A DNA stretch of 64,000 nucleotides from IMG/VR virus record IMGVR_UViG_3300006802_000076, positions 30,498-94,497 of that record; one strand, written 5' to 3'. This DNA comes from a virus. Below are positions 18,101-25,951 of this stretch, piece after piece. The translations under genes were made by a program, and so were the position numbers. The number at the start of each line of letters is the position of its first letter. Positions within the stretch are counted from its first letter, which is position 1. The notes under the pieces were generated by a model. The model did not search any database, was not told the origin of the DNA, and saw only the letters and a program-made list of their open reading frames with translations.

Positions 18101-20359
18101 ACGGCAACTCGCGCTGCGACTGGCACGTTCTACCGCGCCATCATTCGTGATGGCATCGGTGGCACCGTCGTATTTGACGCAGATTTCTCCGCTGAAGCCG
18201 AAGGCACTCTTTCATTTACCGAAGATTCTGTGAATGCTGCAACGGTTACACTTACGACAACGTATGGTCAGGTGTCGCAATGGGATGATAAGTCCGGTTC
18301 GGGTAACGATGTGGTGCAGGCGACATCGGCAGCGCAGCCGAAGTCGGGTAGGCGTGCGCTCAATGGCTTGAACGTCATTGACGCTGACGGCACCGACTAC
18401 ATGACGAACTCAACGCTGGCGTTGACTGCTCAACCAAACACGGTGTTTATCGTTGCGAAACAGGACACCGACACCGATGGCGCACTATTCGACGGCATCA
18501 CGTCAACAACCCGGCACATGCTGTACGAGGGGAGCTCAATCTGGCGTTTCTTTGCAGGTACAGCCACCGGGATCGTCGGTGCTTGGGACACCAATGAGCA
18601 TGTGTTCACTTGCGCTTTCAACGGTGCTAGTTCCTACCTTCGCATTGACGGAACCCAATCGGCCAACGTCGATGCGGGAGCGCAAAACCTGCAAGGTTTT
18701 ACTCTTTTCGGCTCATATGGCGGTGCTGGTCGTTTGTCTGACGGCGCGATCGCCGAGGTCATCGTCATCGACGGCACCCTGACCGCCGATCAGATCGCCG
18801 CCACCGAAGCATATTTGGCAAGTAAGTGGGGTATTGATTTATCTCCTTCATCATCAAATGGTTTTGAATTCTTTAATGATAGTTCATCTAATGGTTTTAG
18901 AATTAAAACATCTGCCGGTGTAGAAGAGGTGTCTGCTTCTGGTGTTTTAAGTGCGTCAGATTGGACTCATATAAATGTTACTTTTGATGGTTCTGACCTA
19001 AAATACTATGTAAATGGTGATCTTGAAGATACGTTAACATTGTCCGGCTCAATTCTGTCTTGGGCGGATTTGGATGTAACTTTTGGGGGTAGGGGTTCTA
19101 TTTACACGATAGGGACCGGTCAAACAGGACCGTATTCTGGTGATTGTGATTTTTATTGTGATCAATTCATTATTTACAATAAGTCCTTGACTGATGATCA
19201 GGTTGCCGATCGTTACACAGAGGCTGTCATGCAGCCGATTACGACATATCCATTCTTGTATGGTAATGAGGCATCTGTTAGGGATATTATCTCTGAGATA
19301 ACTCTTGCCGATTTGGGCCGGTTCTATATTGATGAACTTGGATATGGTAAGTATGAACATTTCTACAGGTATTTTGAACCTTCGATTGATCAGCATACTA
19401 TTGTTCAAGATACTATCAGTGATGATACTCATATCATTTCTGCTGATTACAATGTTCAACTTCAAACTAATAAAGTTGTTGTAAAGATTGCCGGTCTATC
19501 AAGTAACCTTAGCGGAACGCAATCTTTGTGGCGCGCAGATAATCCGACCATTTTAGCAGTTGTTAATCTTGAATTGCCTACAACTGCTGACGCTAATAGC
19601 ATTACTGTTTCAAGCACAGTTGACCCCCCATTTTATAATGCTGGTTATCTTGTCATTGACGATGAGATTATTAAATATTCTTCAAAAACTCCAACGACTT
19701 TCAATAATCTAGAGAGGGGTATGTTTGGAACTACAGCGGCATCTCATGATGCTGATACTCCGATCAGGGAGGCTAGATATTGGGACTTGAAATACAACAA
19801 GGCTCCGGCTTATAATGTGAAGAATCCTTTGATTTCAGGCATTGAATTTGAAGACCCTGATCAGATAGACATTCTGATGTGGAAGCCTGGCTTCTATGGT
19901 GCTGAGCTTGTTTTATGCGCTGATGAGAATATAGGTGTTGGTGAAGTTGTTCTTGTTGAAGGAACTGATCCCATTTCTGGGAAGGTTTCTTTTGCGGCGA
20001 TTGCCGGTATTCCGGTTCTGCTTACTGAGCAGGGAAGCCAGATCGAAGAACAGGTTGCTGACTTGTCAGAGAGTATTAGATTGTACGGTTTGAAAGAGGT
20101 TGTTATTGAAAACAAATTTATTACAGACTTTAATCACGGTCAAAAGATTGCTGATTTCATTATTAGCAAGATGAGTACTCCTGTGCCACTTATAAATCTT
20201 AATACTATTTTGATGCCTCAAGCGGCTATTGGTGATCGAATTAAGATTTCTTCTCTTGATGCGTTTGATATAATAAATGGGGAGTACTGGTTAATTTCCA
20301 AGTCTGTTTCTTATGGTGATTCTCCATCCCAATCTATAATTCTAAGGAAGGTTGTATAA
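15125..20359 (+). CDS. Large tail-tip / host recognition protein with PA14 and LamG domains
   Basis: The start is ATG 15125 (TGATG overlap, GGAGGAGG before it), giving 1744 residues; a TTG nine codons upstream is in frame but unnecessary. Residues about 568-692 resemble a PA14 carbohydrate-binding domain (GGVRLYLEEILILDEYF, later LVAGKPYKIRVEAY). A LamG-like domain begins near 742 and resumes near 1242, with a 440-residue insertion between. Two copies of a module with the pattern 'G-Y-x-x-I/V-D...ERG' occur near 320-400 and 1490-1560. The C-terminal 370 residues resemble a tail hub/Tal-like adsorption module. The insertion has a clearly higher GC content than its flanks. Confidence 0.75.
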   Translation: MIDIDIYGNQLTNTFISKTSSTAQKLKPKVYAYWLESRNVVFDMDSNPPSVDINNQHSSSQQGDLGYYFKMEEAMNGLERQSFTWGVCDAKDVDGNVIRADGNWYAMPGDLSENYEYGWWSGSISEATVEPTYGGYGFANNPTATYPFTAMPCNLIKVFTSEYYGQVHTYRLTVRSDEVGVANPLYSEVITFKDNQYVYEHFLPESLGHSTISEIEIEIISTKNPEDNARIQEINTIFEVDISDDVISMNTEKSRDLHITELPIAGEGSTSIDFVLDNTNKDYNIFNTSSLYGKYMKKNVRFKSTIGWQVKKSSDLYIDKILSSGISDTDTTFSLNDVSDLPDGGVGDYYVMVIDPDNYTREYVLVSSKAPNANDVYIVERGFNGSKARSHNSGVTVRFETFEYPAYVESWIDEWQGGSDNMTISANSTDWTKFASERIINNGFFIDKATTTDAVEGLLLTTNFPKKNFRGLNRYKKTASKNGAVLHLNFSEQALSGSGVDVVDYGLRARFFSMPSGQERLVKDIRADALDRELSPLEKALGELPSVTPDYTVNTQDINTNALYALDLVDFSYTRTDSSVVNTYYNMVFDGIYVAPDTGDQVLGVSIAHGGVRLYLEEILILDEYFSHPVSPGADTEVESDVVNLVAGKPYKIRVEAYHTVDTNTSDTFGIKLLYATGVDPLSPVPLEYTYRTSAFDIAGASDAPFTDLSTDRGKVTNNAVYSNGVEIGLEGGLVSDPENYAARINNTNYARLPYDQSWDMTDTGSENYTGKFSIELNVKSNEAAGFGSDGEYISTFGNFSPLDLSPALWLDASDTSTITAADGAWLDGTGLVLPGTTGNYASTPDSAALDITGDMEIVVRASMADWTPSSPLPMQGLVAKFDGPSGSGRSYFFRIRFDSNKLEFGWQDSGTASVRTLVADANISFSDNQIGWVKVEFDVDNGSSQAEAKFYTAADQATEPSVWTQLGSTKTSAGVAAIATGTVPVVIGSDQTATRAATGTFYRAIIRDGIGGTVVFDADFSAEAEGTLSFTEDSVNAATVTLTTTYGQVSQWDDKSGSGNDVVQATSAAQPKSGRRALNGLNVIDADGTDYMTNSTLALTAQPNTVFIVAKQDTDTDGALFDGITSTTRHMLYEGSSIWRFFAGTATGIVGAWDTNEHVFTCAFNGASSYLRIDGTQSANVDAGAQNLQGFTLFGSYGGAGRLSDGAIAEVIVIDGTLTADQIAATEAYLASKWGIDLSPSSSNGFEFFNDSSSNGFRIKTSAGVEEVSASGVLSASDWTHINVTFDGSDLKYYVNGDLEDTLTLSGSILSWADLDVTFGGRGSIYTIGTGQTGPYSGDCDFYCDQFIIYNKSLTDDQVADRYTEAVMQPITTYPFLYGNEASVRDIISEITLADLGRFYIDELGYGKYEHFYRYFEPSIDQHTIVQDTISDDTHIISADYNVQLQTNKVVVKIAGLSSNLSGTQSLWRADNPTILAVVNLELPTTADANSITVSSTVDPPFYNAGYLVIDDEIIKYSSKTPTTFNNLERGMFGTTAASHDADTPIREARYWDLKYNKAPAYNVKNPLISGIEFEDPDQIDILMWKPGFYGAELVLCADENIGVGEVVLVEGTDPISGKVSFAAIAGIPVLLTEQGSQIEEQVADLSESIRLYGLKEVVIENKFITDFNHGQKIADFIISKMSTPVPLINLNTILMPQAAIGDRIKISSLDAFDIINGEYWLISKSVSYGDSPSQSIILRKVV
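17529..18848 (+). other. Foreign-looking nested LamG insertion inside tail gene
   Basis: This in-frame segment is visibly GC-richer than the rest of the gene and splits one LamG-like domain in two. It is bounded by the related codons for LDLSP (near 17535) and IDLSP (near 18837). It encodes an ALWLDASD...VSQWDDKSGSGND type concanavalin-like domain that is itself interrupted, between TITAADG and YGQVSQWDD, by another LamG-like domain. Confidence 0.7.
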
Positions 20360-22008
20360 TGGCTCAAAGAAGATCACTTAACACTGGTATGTCTGAGACT
20401 GCTGTGTTCTTTTATGACTCCGGAGGCCATAGTCATGATGGTCAAGATTCAAGTTTAATAGATGTCAATAAGTATTCTATTTTTGACTTTGGTGTTAACA
20501 CTATTTATACTACTAATGATAGAGCGATTAATCAAGATAAAAATATTCGCGCCTTAAAGAATTTTATTGTGAACACTGTTAATAATAATGTTTTAGCTCC
20601 TGCGGGTATAACTTTAGGAGAGAATGTTATTAATGGATACAATATTATTGCTAGATCTATTAGATCTGAAAATATTGGTGCTAACCAAATTACATCTAAT
20701 GAAATATTGGCAGGCACTATTACAACTTTAGAGCTTGCAACAGATTCAATTAAAAGCCTTAATTACTCTAATCCTTTATCTAATATTTATTCGGATTCTG
20801 GAACTTTTTTTGATCTTGCTAACGGTGATATTTTTTCTGAAAACTTCTCCTTGGTTTCTGGATCATTGAGGCTTAGAGGAAATCTGTACGGGAATAAAAC
20901 TGGCTACTCCGATACCACAAATGGTTATTTTCTTGGTGAAGATGGTGGAAATTACAAACTAAATATTGGTAATAGTAGTACTAATATTAAATGGGATGGA
21001 TCTAGCTTAACCACCCAAGGGGCTACTATAACTGGCGGTGTGATCCAAACATCAACAAGCGGCGAAAGAGTTGTTATATCAAATAATAGAATTAGTTTAT
21101 ATGCTCCATCTAGTGCAGGTAATACTGCTGCAATTTATTTTGATCCTCCTACAAATTTATACAATGGGGTCATTCAGAGCACCGGGTCTATACTTATTTC
21201 TACAGCGGCTGGTAATTTTCAGATTGGATACCATAGTGGTGTTTATAGTGGTGTTTACTCAAATATGGGATATGAATCAGATAATATTTTTGAAGGAACT
21301 CTTAATGCTACTCTTGATTCAACTCATTTTAGTGACAACTGGAATCAGGTTCAATTTATTGCTCAAAATATAAGTTCCGATGGTGCTGCTATAGCATTAA
21401 GGGGTGGAAATGATACTGGGACGGTGCAGTTGAGAGTCAATTATAACTCTCAACTTCTTCGTGTAAGAAATTACAACAATACAGCATGGGTTAATGTTCA
21501 AGCTTACGATGGTATATTTAATGAAGTGTTTTTATCTGGGCAAGGGATTAAATATAATGGCTTACTTAACAAGCCAGCAGGAGCAACAGCAAACTATACT
21601 GGTTTCACATGGGACTCTCCTAATATGTATGGTCTTATTGATAACGGAGCCGCCACTTTTGTTGTTGGAACTAGTTCAGATAGGCGAGTGAAAACAAATA
21701 TTTTACCATTTGAAAATGGTTTAGATGTTATAAATAGTTTTAATACAGTTTCTTTTAACCCAATTCAAAACATTTCTTTTGAAGGCGGCATTGTTTCTGT
21801 TCCGGATGACGAATACCAGATCTTAGGAGAGAGTAGAGTTGGTCTTATTGCTGATGAGGTGAAATCTATAACACCTTGGCTTGTAATTGGCGATGCTAAT
21901 GAATCTCAGATTCAATCTGTAGACTATTCTGGTATAACTCCATTATTAATAAGGGCAGTTCAGGAGTTGAGTGAAAGAATAGAAGCATTAGAGGCTCAGT
22001 TGCCGTAG
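20359..22008 (+). CDS. Tail fibre with C-terminal S74 autoprocessing chaperone
   Basis: A 549-residue protein. The N-terminal half is beta-rich with Asn/Ser/Thr-rich segments typical of trimeric fibres. Residues about 437-545 match the Peptidase_S74 intramolecular chaperone: SSDRRVKTNI carries the Ser and Lys of the self-cleavage dyad, followed by VGLIADEV and a closing heptad helix (LSERIEALEAQL). The chaperone folds the trimer and then cuts itself off. TAATG overlap with the preceding tail gene. A terminator overlaps its stop codon. Confidence 0.9.
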   Translation: MAQRRSLNTGMSETAVFFYDSGGHSHDGQDSSLIDVNKYSIFDFGVNTIYTTNDRAINQDKNIRALKNFIVNTVNNNVLAPAGITLGENVINGYNIIARSIRSENIGANQITSNEILAGTITTLELATDSIKSLNYSNPLSNIYSDSGTFFDLANGDIFSENFSLVSGSLRLRGNLYGNKTGYSDTTNGYFLGEDGGNYKLNIGNSSTNIKWDGSSLTTQGATITGGVIQTSTSGERVVISNNRISLYAPSSAGNTAAIYFDPPTNLYNGVIQSTGSILISTAAGNFQIGYHSGVYSGVYSNMGYESDNIFEGTLNATLDSTHFSDNWNQVQFIAQNISSDGAAIALRGGNDTGTVQLRVNYNSQLLRVRNYNNTAWVNVQAYDGIFNEVFLSGQGIKYNGLLNKPAGATANYTGFTWDSPNMYGLIDNGAATFVVGTSSDRRVKTNILPFENGLDVINSFNTVSFNPIQNISFEGGIVSVPDDEYQILGESRVGLIADEVKSITPWLVIGDANESQIQSVDYSGITPLLIRAVQELSERIEALEAQLP

Positions 22009-22025
22009 GCTTCTAACTGTTTTTG
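21988..22025 (+). terminator. Terminator overlapping fibre stop codon
   Basis: TTAGAGGC (21988-21995) pairs with GCTTCTAA (22009-22016) with one G-T pair, followed by CTGTTTTTG. The loop contains the fibre gene's TAG. A -10 element follows at 22029. Confidence 0.6.
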
Positions 22026-22026
22026 A

Positions 22027-22034
22027 TGTATAAT
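22027..22034 (+). promoter_or_regulatory. -10 promoter element
   Basis: TGTATAAT with TATAAT at 22029-22034, 10 bases before the ATG at 22045 and directly after a terminator. AGAGG (22035-22039) could still serve as a weak ribosome site. Confidence 0.55.
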
Positions 22035-22044
22035 AGAGGTTACT

Positions 22045-22689
22045 ATGGCTTATGAAAATTATCGTTTTGTTAGCTGGGCTGCTAAAACACCTTTGACTGG
22101 TGATCGCCTAGCCCAAATGTCAACGAATATAGAGCAGGTCAAACTTGCTACGGATGATAGACCACAAGGTGTTATTAAATATATATCTAATACTGATATA
22201 GGCAGTTCGTTTAGCGATTTTACAGAGCATCAGCTTGCAGTTCTTGATTATTCAGGTCTTACTGATTACAGAATCAGCGCAGATGGTAATCGTTTTGTTA
22301 GGCTTACTGTTTCTTTTCCTGGTGTAAAAGTGGCAGCAAGAGGTGCTGAAGATTGTAGATACGAGTTAAAGATTAAGCAAGGAGATGTGTCACCTTCCAT
22401 ACTTGGTACGTTTTATCTTAACTCGCATCTTTTTTCTTTTTACGATGTTTCAGCTAACGCATCTACAACTACTATAGACGTTAGAAGTATTGCGTATCCG
22501 GTGTACTTCGGTGCTGGAGTGTACTCCATCATAGCGACGACATCGGGTGGCGGGTGGTCAAACGAGACTTTTTCTGTGTCGATCGAAAGAAAGCAAAACG
22601 CGAATACAAACAACGCTCCAAGTTATACTATTATGAGTTCGACAACCGCACCTGTTGAGCTGTACGCAGAGGATGTTGGCGGTTTCTGA
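22045..22689 (+). CDS. Probable virion/minor tail protein
   Basis: A 214-residue protein starting with FVSWAAKTPLTGDRLAQMS, followed by a long beta-sandwich-like region. An N-terminal 'W...TPLT..RLNQM' segment of this kind is common in actinophage virion proteins encoded after the fibres. It has its own promoter, and its stop overlaps the next ATG. Exact role unknown. Confidence 0.6.
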   Translation: MAYENYRFVSWAAKTPLTGDRLAQMSTNIEQVKLATDDRPQGVIKYISNTDIGSSFSDFTEHQLAVLDYSGLTDYRISADGNRFVRLTVSFPGVKVAARGAEDCRYELKIKQGDVSPSILGTFYLNSHLFSFYDVSANASTTTIDVRSIAYPVYFGAGVYSIIATTSGGGWSNETFSVSIERKQNANTNNAPSYTIMSSTTAPVELYAEDVGGF

Positions 22690-23132
22690 TGGCCTCTAGA
22701 GGCCTAGCTTCTCAACGGAAAGATGTTGATTGGAAAGAGATTGCTGTTGTAGGGGAACTTAATCCAAATTATAGCGGTGGTAAGTATATTGATGATAAAG
22801 GGTATGTGCGTATACTTATGCCTAATCATCCTAAAAATATTAAAGGATATGTTTATGAGCATCGTCTTGTGATTGAAGCATATCTAGATAGATTTTTAAA
22901 CCCTTGGGAGTCTGTTCATCATATAAACGAAGTAAAATCCGATAATCGTGTTGAGAACTTATATCTTTGTACATCTAAAGAGCATAGCGCAATACACAGA
23001 GAAGGTAGTCGCCCTACTGAAGCGCACCGTAAAATTTTGCGAGACAATATGACGGAGAGAAACCGGGCGATCAAAAAAAATCCGAAAAAGAAGCCCCTTT
23101 TGCCTCCGAAATACCCTAGACTGGCCCCCTGA
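22689..23132 (+). CDS. HNH endonuclease
   Basis: A 147-residue protein with an HNH_3-type core: EHRLVIEAYLDRFL, then VHHINEVKSDNRVENLYLC and HSAIHR. The HH-N-N-H residues that bind metal are all present. Such proteins are free-standing homing-type nucleases scattered between phage genes. It is coupled to the virion gene by a TGATG overlap, and a basic tail (KKNPKKKP) probably contacts DNA. Likely an inserted selfish gene, though a packaging role cannot be excluded. Confidence 0.8.
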   Translation: MASRGLASQRKDVDWKEIAVVGELNPNYSGGKYIDDKGYVRILMPNHPKNIKGYVYEHRLVIEAYLDRFLNPWESVHHINEVKSDNRVENLYLCTSKEHSAIHREGSRPTEAHRKILRDNMTERNRAIKKNPKKKPLLPPKYPRLAP

Positions 23133-23144
23133 CCGGATAGAAAG

Positions 23145-23153
23145 TGCTAAAAT
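23145..23153 (+). promoter_or_regulatory. Extended -10, probably leaderless start
   Basis: TGCTAAAAT is an extended -10; the ATG at 23160 follows after 6 bases and has no Shine-Dalgarno site. Confidence 0.5.
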
Positions 23154-23159
23154 TTCCCT

Positions 23160-24329
23160 ATGAAGATTTGCCAAGGGCAAGGTTGCTCTTTAGAATTTGA
23201 GCCGAATAGCCCCAATCAAAAGTACGCTTTCCCTACTTGTAGAAAGTCAATCGACTCGTTGGGGGTGTGTAAATACAGAAAAGAAAATGGACTAGTTGAG
23301 ATGCCTGAAGATGTTTTGTCGGGGGATATCCCAGAGTCCGACTCGGAGCTGCGTATCGCATACTCTAAGCTTTTACAAGAGTACGACAAGGTAAAGTCTA
23401 AGAAGGATGATCTTGTGGATGCAGTTTACAGGGCTGTTCTTGATTCAACAGCCACCTCGCAACTTGACAAGGTAAAAGCTCCACCTTACGTGTCTAGCAA
23501 GACCTCTAGTGATGAGGTTGCTGTTGCTGTTATTGCTGACTGGCAGTTAGCTAAAGTCACACCAGATTATAATTCACAAGTTTGTGAAGATCGTATTGAG
23601 CAGTATGCTCAGAAGATTGTGGATCTCACTAACATTCAGAGAGCAGACCATCCTGTTAATACTATTCATGTATGGGCGCTGGGTGATATTGTTGAGGGAG
23701 AGTTAATTTTTCCAGGTCAATCGTTTTTGATTGATGGTGGCCTTTATCGACAAGTCACTGTTGATGGTCCTCGCATTTTGAAGAACTTCCTAACTAAGTT
23801 GCTTGAAAACTTTGACAAAGTTCATTTTACCGGTGTGATTGGTAATCATGGTGCCCTTGGTGGGCGTAGCCGTAGGGACCATGATCCTGAGACTAACGCG
23901 GATAGAATGTTGTATCGTATTGTACAATGGATGTTTGAGAATGAAAAAAGGATCACTTTCGATATCCCAGATGGTCGTGGCGAAAAGCATTGGTTTGCTG
24001 TTCCAAAGATTGGAAACTATAAGAGCCTTCTTTGTCACGGCGACCAGTTTGGGGGTCTTTCCTCCTTCTTTTCTTTCCAGAAGAAAGTTTATGGATGGAA
24101 GATTGGAGCTTTAGGTGAGGATTTTGATGATGTTTATATTGGGCACTGGCATACTCCAACTAAAATGACTTTCAATACGATTCAAGTTAGAGTGTCGGGT
24201 AGTCCTGAGTCTACAAACACATATGCTATGGAGAGTTTGGCGGCTGTTGGTCGCCCTTCGCAGCCTTTGATGTTTGTTCACCCCGAAAAGGGGATAGTCA
24301 CAGCTGAATACAACTGTTGGCTTGATTAA
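23160..24329 (+). CDS. Metallophosphoesterase with N-terminal Cys motif
   Basis: A 389-residue calcineurin-like phosphoesterase. The core motifs appear in order: IADWQ (in place of the usual DxH), GDIVEGE, GNHG, LLCHGD and GHWHTP. The first 45 residues hold a Cys-rich segment (CQGQGC, C, C) that may bind zinc. The family cleaves phosphodiesters or phosphomonoesters in a di-metal site; the substrate is unknown. The gene lies between the tail genes and the holin. In other phages related enzymes are found near DNA metabolism or end-processing genes. Probably read from a leaderless transcript. Confidence 0.8.
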   Translation: MKICQGQGCSLEFEPNSPNQKYAFPTCRKSIDSLGVCKYRKENGLVEMPEDVLSGDIPESDSELRIAYSKLLQEYDKVKSKKDDLVDAVYRAVLDSTATSQLDKVKAPPYVSSKTSSDEVAVAVIADWQLAKVTPDYNSQVCEDRIEQYAQKIVDLTNIQRADHPVNTIHVWALGDIVEGELIFPGQSFLIDGGLYRQVTVDGPRILKNFLTKLLENFDKVHFTGVIGNHGALGGRSRRDHDPETNADRMLYRIVQWMFENEKRITFDIPDGRGEKHWFAVPKIGNYKSLLCHGDQFGGLSSFFSFQKKVYGWKIGALGEDFDDVYIGHWHTPTKMTFNTIQVRVSGSPESTNTYAMESLAAVGRPSQPLMFVHPEKGIVTAEYNCWLD

Positions 24330-24339
24330 GGAGGATATA

Positions 24340-24537
24340 ATGAAAACTATTTATAAAGATCTGATTGAGAGAGTTGCTTGGACAGCCGTTCAGGCGTTTC
24401 TAGCGGCTTTCACTATTGGTGGAGTTGATAATACAAAGGCCGCAGCAATTGCGGCCGTTGCTGCGGCGTTAAGTGTTATTAAAGGGTTTGCAGCTACTAG
24501 GATTGGTAATCCGAACTCAGCAGCCACTATTCGGTGA
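24340..24537 (+). CDS. Holin
   Basis: The ATG at 24340 is chosen because AAGGAGG precedes it; the TTG at 24322 lies before that site. The 65-residue product has two hydrophobic helices (AWTAVQAFLAAFTIGGV and AAAIAAVAAALSVIKG) joined by a short turn, with a polar tail, as in r1t-type holins. Holins open the inner membrane for the lysozyme. The lysozyme candidate is 35 kb away at 59821, an unusual separation. Confidence 0.75.
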   Translation: MKTIYKDLIERVAWTAVQAFLAAFTIGGVDNTKAAAIAAVAAALSVIKGFAATRIGNPNSAATIR

Positions 24538-24570
24538 TTTATAATTGCTTAACATCCTCACATTTTGTTG

Positions 24571-24579
24571 TGATATTAT
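24571..24579 (+). promoter_or_regulatory. Extended -10, probably leaderless start
   Basis: TGATATTAT is an extended -10; ATG 24586 follows after 6 bases with no ribosome site. A second TATAAT at 24579-24584 overlaps. This separates the late structural block from the regulator/replication block. Confidence 0.55.
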
Positions 24580-24585
24580 ATAATT

Positions 24586-24786
24586 ATGAAAATTAAATCA
24601 AAGATTAATTTAAAGTGCTCAAGATGTGGGGGTGTTAAGTATATCGATGACCCATATAATTTGTCTTCAACATGGTTTGCTGATATCTCATGCCTTACTT
24701 GCGGGGATATTAGAAGTATCGAAGTGGATAAGTTGAAGATATTACTTAGTAAGCTTGAAGGAGCCAAGCCTATTGCTGACAGATAA
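24586..24786 (+). CDS. Small zinc-ribbon protein
   Basis: A 66-residue protein with two Cys pairs, CSRCGG near residue 13 and CLTCGD near residue 38, that should form one zinc ribbon. It heads the regulator/replication block behind a leaderless-type promoter, so it may be an early regulator. Function otherwise unknown. Confidence 0.65.
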   Translation: MKIKSKINLKCSRCGGVKYIDDPYNLSSTWFADISCLTCGDIRSIEVDKLKILLSKLEGAKPIADR

Positions 24787-25231
24787 GGTCATTGTTAAAA
24801 AAATATATTTGTATTCTGGTGTTTTGCATAAAGTTAAAAGAGTTAATAAAACAAGAAAGCTTGTTACTCTTCAAGATTTGCAAACAAATGATTTGATCGG
24901 AATTCCGCTTGGCGGCGCAGAAATTCTGCTTTCAAGGGTGTATTCGATCGGTGAAGTCGCTAGAATAGTTGAGCGCAAGACTGATACAATCAGGAAGTAC
25001 GAAAGGGGTGGTCTAATACCAAAGCCTTTTTGTGTTGGGGATGACTATCCAGCATTCAAAGGGTGGAGGTTTTATACAACAGATGATGTTTATGAGATGG
25101 TCGAATTCTTTGCAAATAGAACACCTGGAAGACCAACTAAGCCAATCCCAATTGTTGATGTAAAGATAAACAATTTAAACGAAAAAATTAAATTTATTAA
25201 TAGGAGTTTTAATGTCGATGCAAGAACATGA
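24773..25231 (+). CDS. MerR-like DNA-binding regulator
   Basis: A start at TTG 24773 is preferred because AAGGAG (24758-24763) lies 9 bases upstream; TTG 24755 is the alternative. The 152-residue product has a central winged-helix pattern: YSIGEVARIVERKTDTIRKY, then ERGGLIPKP and WRFYTTDDV, which is the MerR HTH-plus-wing signature. The N-terminal 60 residues are a beta-rich domain of unknown role. It probably binds DNA as an early regulator, next to a WhiB gene. Confidence 0.65.
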   Translation: MLTDKVIVKKIYLYSGVLHKVKRVNKTRKLVTLQDLQTNDLIGIPLGGAEILLSRVYSIGEVARIVERKTDTIRKYERGGLIPKPFCVGDDYPAFKGWRFYTTDDVYEMVEFFANRTPGRPTKPIPIVDVKINNLNEKIKFINRSFNVDART

Positions 25232-25418
25232 TGTTGAAATATGGGCATCTATTGGTGTTACTAAGAATCTTGGTAATTATGAATCTTTGCGGCTGGATGC
25301 TGGTGCTAGAGTGAAGGCGTCGTCTGCGGATGACGATAGCGCTTGGCAAGCTTTGTGGAATGCTGTTGATGAACAGATTGAAGCAAAGCTTCAGGAGCTA
25401 GATGGTGACAAGTCCTGA
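25212..25418 (+). CDS. Small acidic protein of unknown function
   Basis: A 68-residue protein with ATAGGAG before the ATG. The segment SIGVTKNLGNYESLRLDAG followed by an acidic helix is seen in small actinophage proteins near replication genes, but no function is known. It overlaps the genes on both sides by a few codons. Confidence 0.65.
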   Translation: MSMQEHDVEIWASIGVTKNLGNYESLRLDAGARVKASSADDDSAWQALWNAVDEQIEAKLQELDGDKS

Positions 25419-25707
25419 AGATTGGCATAGAAGTGCTCTATGTAAAAAAGACGATTTTCCGTCCTTCTGGCTTTCTAGTGAAATCGATAAGGTAAGGTAT
25501 GCACAGGCTGTTTGCCAAAAATGTACTGTTAGAGTTGAATGCTTTTTATCTGCCATACATGAGCGATATGAGTTTATTGGTGTCAATGGTGGAGTGAGTG
25601 AAATTGAATTTCTTATTCGTACATGGGAGGAGGTAGAGGATGCAGAACAATCTAACTGGAGAGGGTCTGATTTCCTTATTCAAGAATTGCTCAGAGAAAT
25701 CGCATAA
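25402..25707 (+). CDS. whiB: WhiB-family iron-sulfur regulator
   Basis: A 101-residue protein with AGGAG before the ATG. It has the WhiB arrangement: ALC, then AVCQKCTVRVEC (CxxCxxxxxC) and the G-rich turn GVNGGVS in place of the common GVWGG. The four cysteines bind a [4Fe-4S] cluster that contacts the sigma factor. WhiB proteins are actinobacterial, which marks the host. Located among early regulators, it may redirect host transcription. Confidence 0.8.
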   Translation: MVTSPEDWHRSALCKKDDFPSFWLSSEIDKVRYAQAVCQKCTVRVECFLSAIHERYEFIGVNGGVSEIEFLIRTWEEVEDAEQSNWRGSDFLIQELLREIA

Positions 25708-25951
25708 GCTTTTTGTGCCGGATTCGCCACGTCAGGATGATATTGCTGAAAGTTTAGCAAAGCATTATGATTCTGATTTACTTGTTAAGGCTGTAGAGTG
25801 GTACGTTGAAAACCGCCCAGGCCCTTTTCTGATTTTTGATTTTGCAATTGAGTCAAGGGAGATGGTTGAAAGAGTCAAGCACGAAAGCGAAGCTAAGGCT
25901 AAGTTTAAAGATATTGTAGAACAAACACGTCAGAGAATGGAAAATTCTTGA
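25640..25951 (+). CDS. Replication-associated protein, possibly helicase loader
   Basis: A 103-residue mostly helical protein, with GAGGAGG upstream of the ATG. Helices around LAKHYDSDLLVKAVEWYVEN and a charged C-terminal helix are visible. It directly precedes the DnaB-like helicase (TTGA overlap), a position often used by helicase loaders or initiator helpers. No motif proves the role. Confidence 0.5.
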   Translation: MQNNLTGEGLISLFKNCSEKSHKLFVPDSPRQDDIAESLAKHYDSDLLVKAVEWYVENRPGPFLIFDFAIESREMVERVKHESEAKAKFKDIVEQTRQRMENS

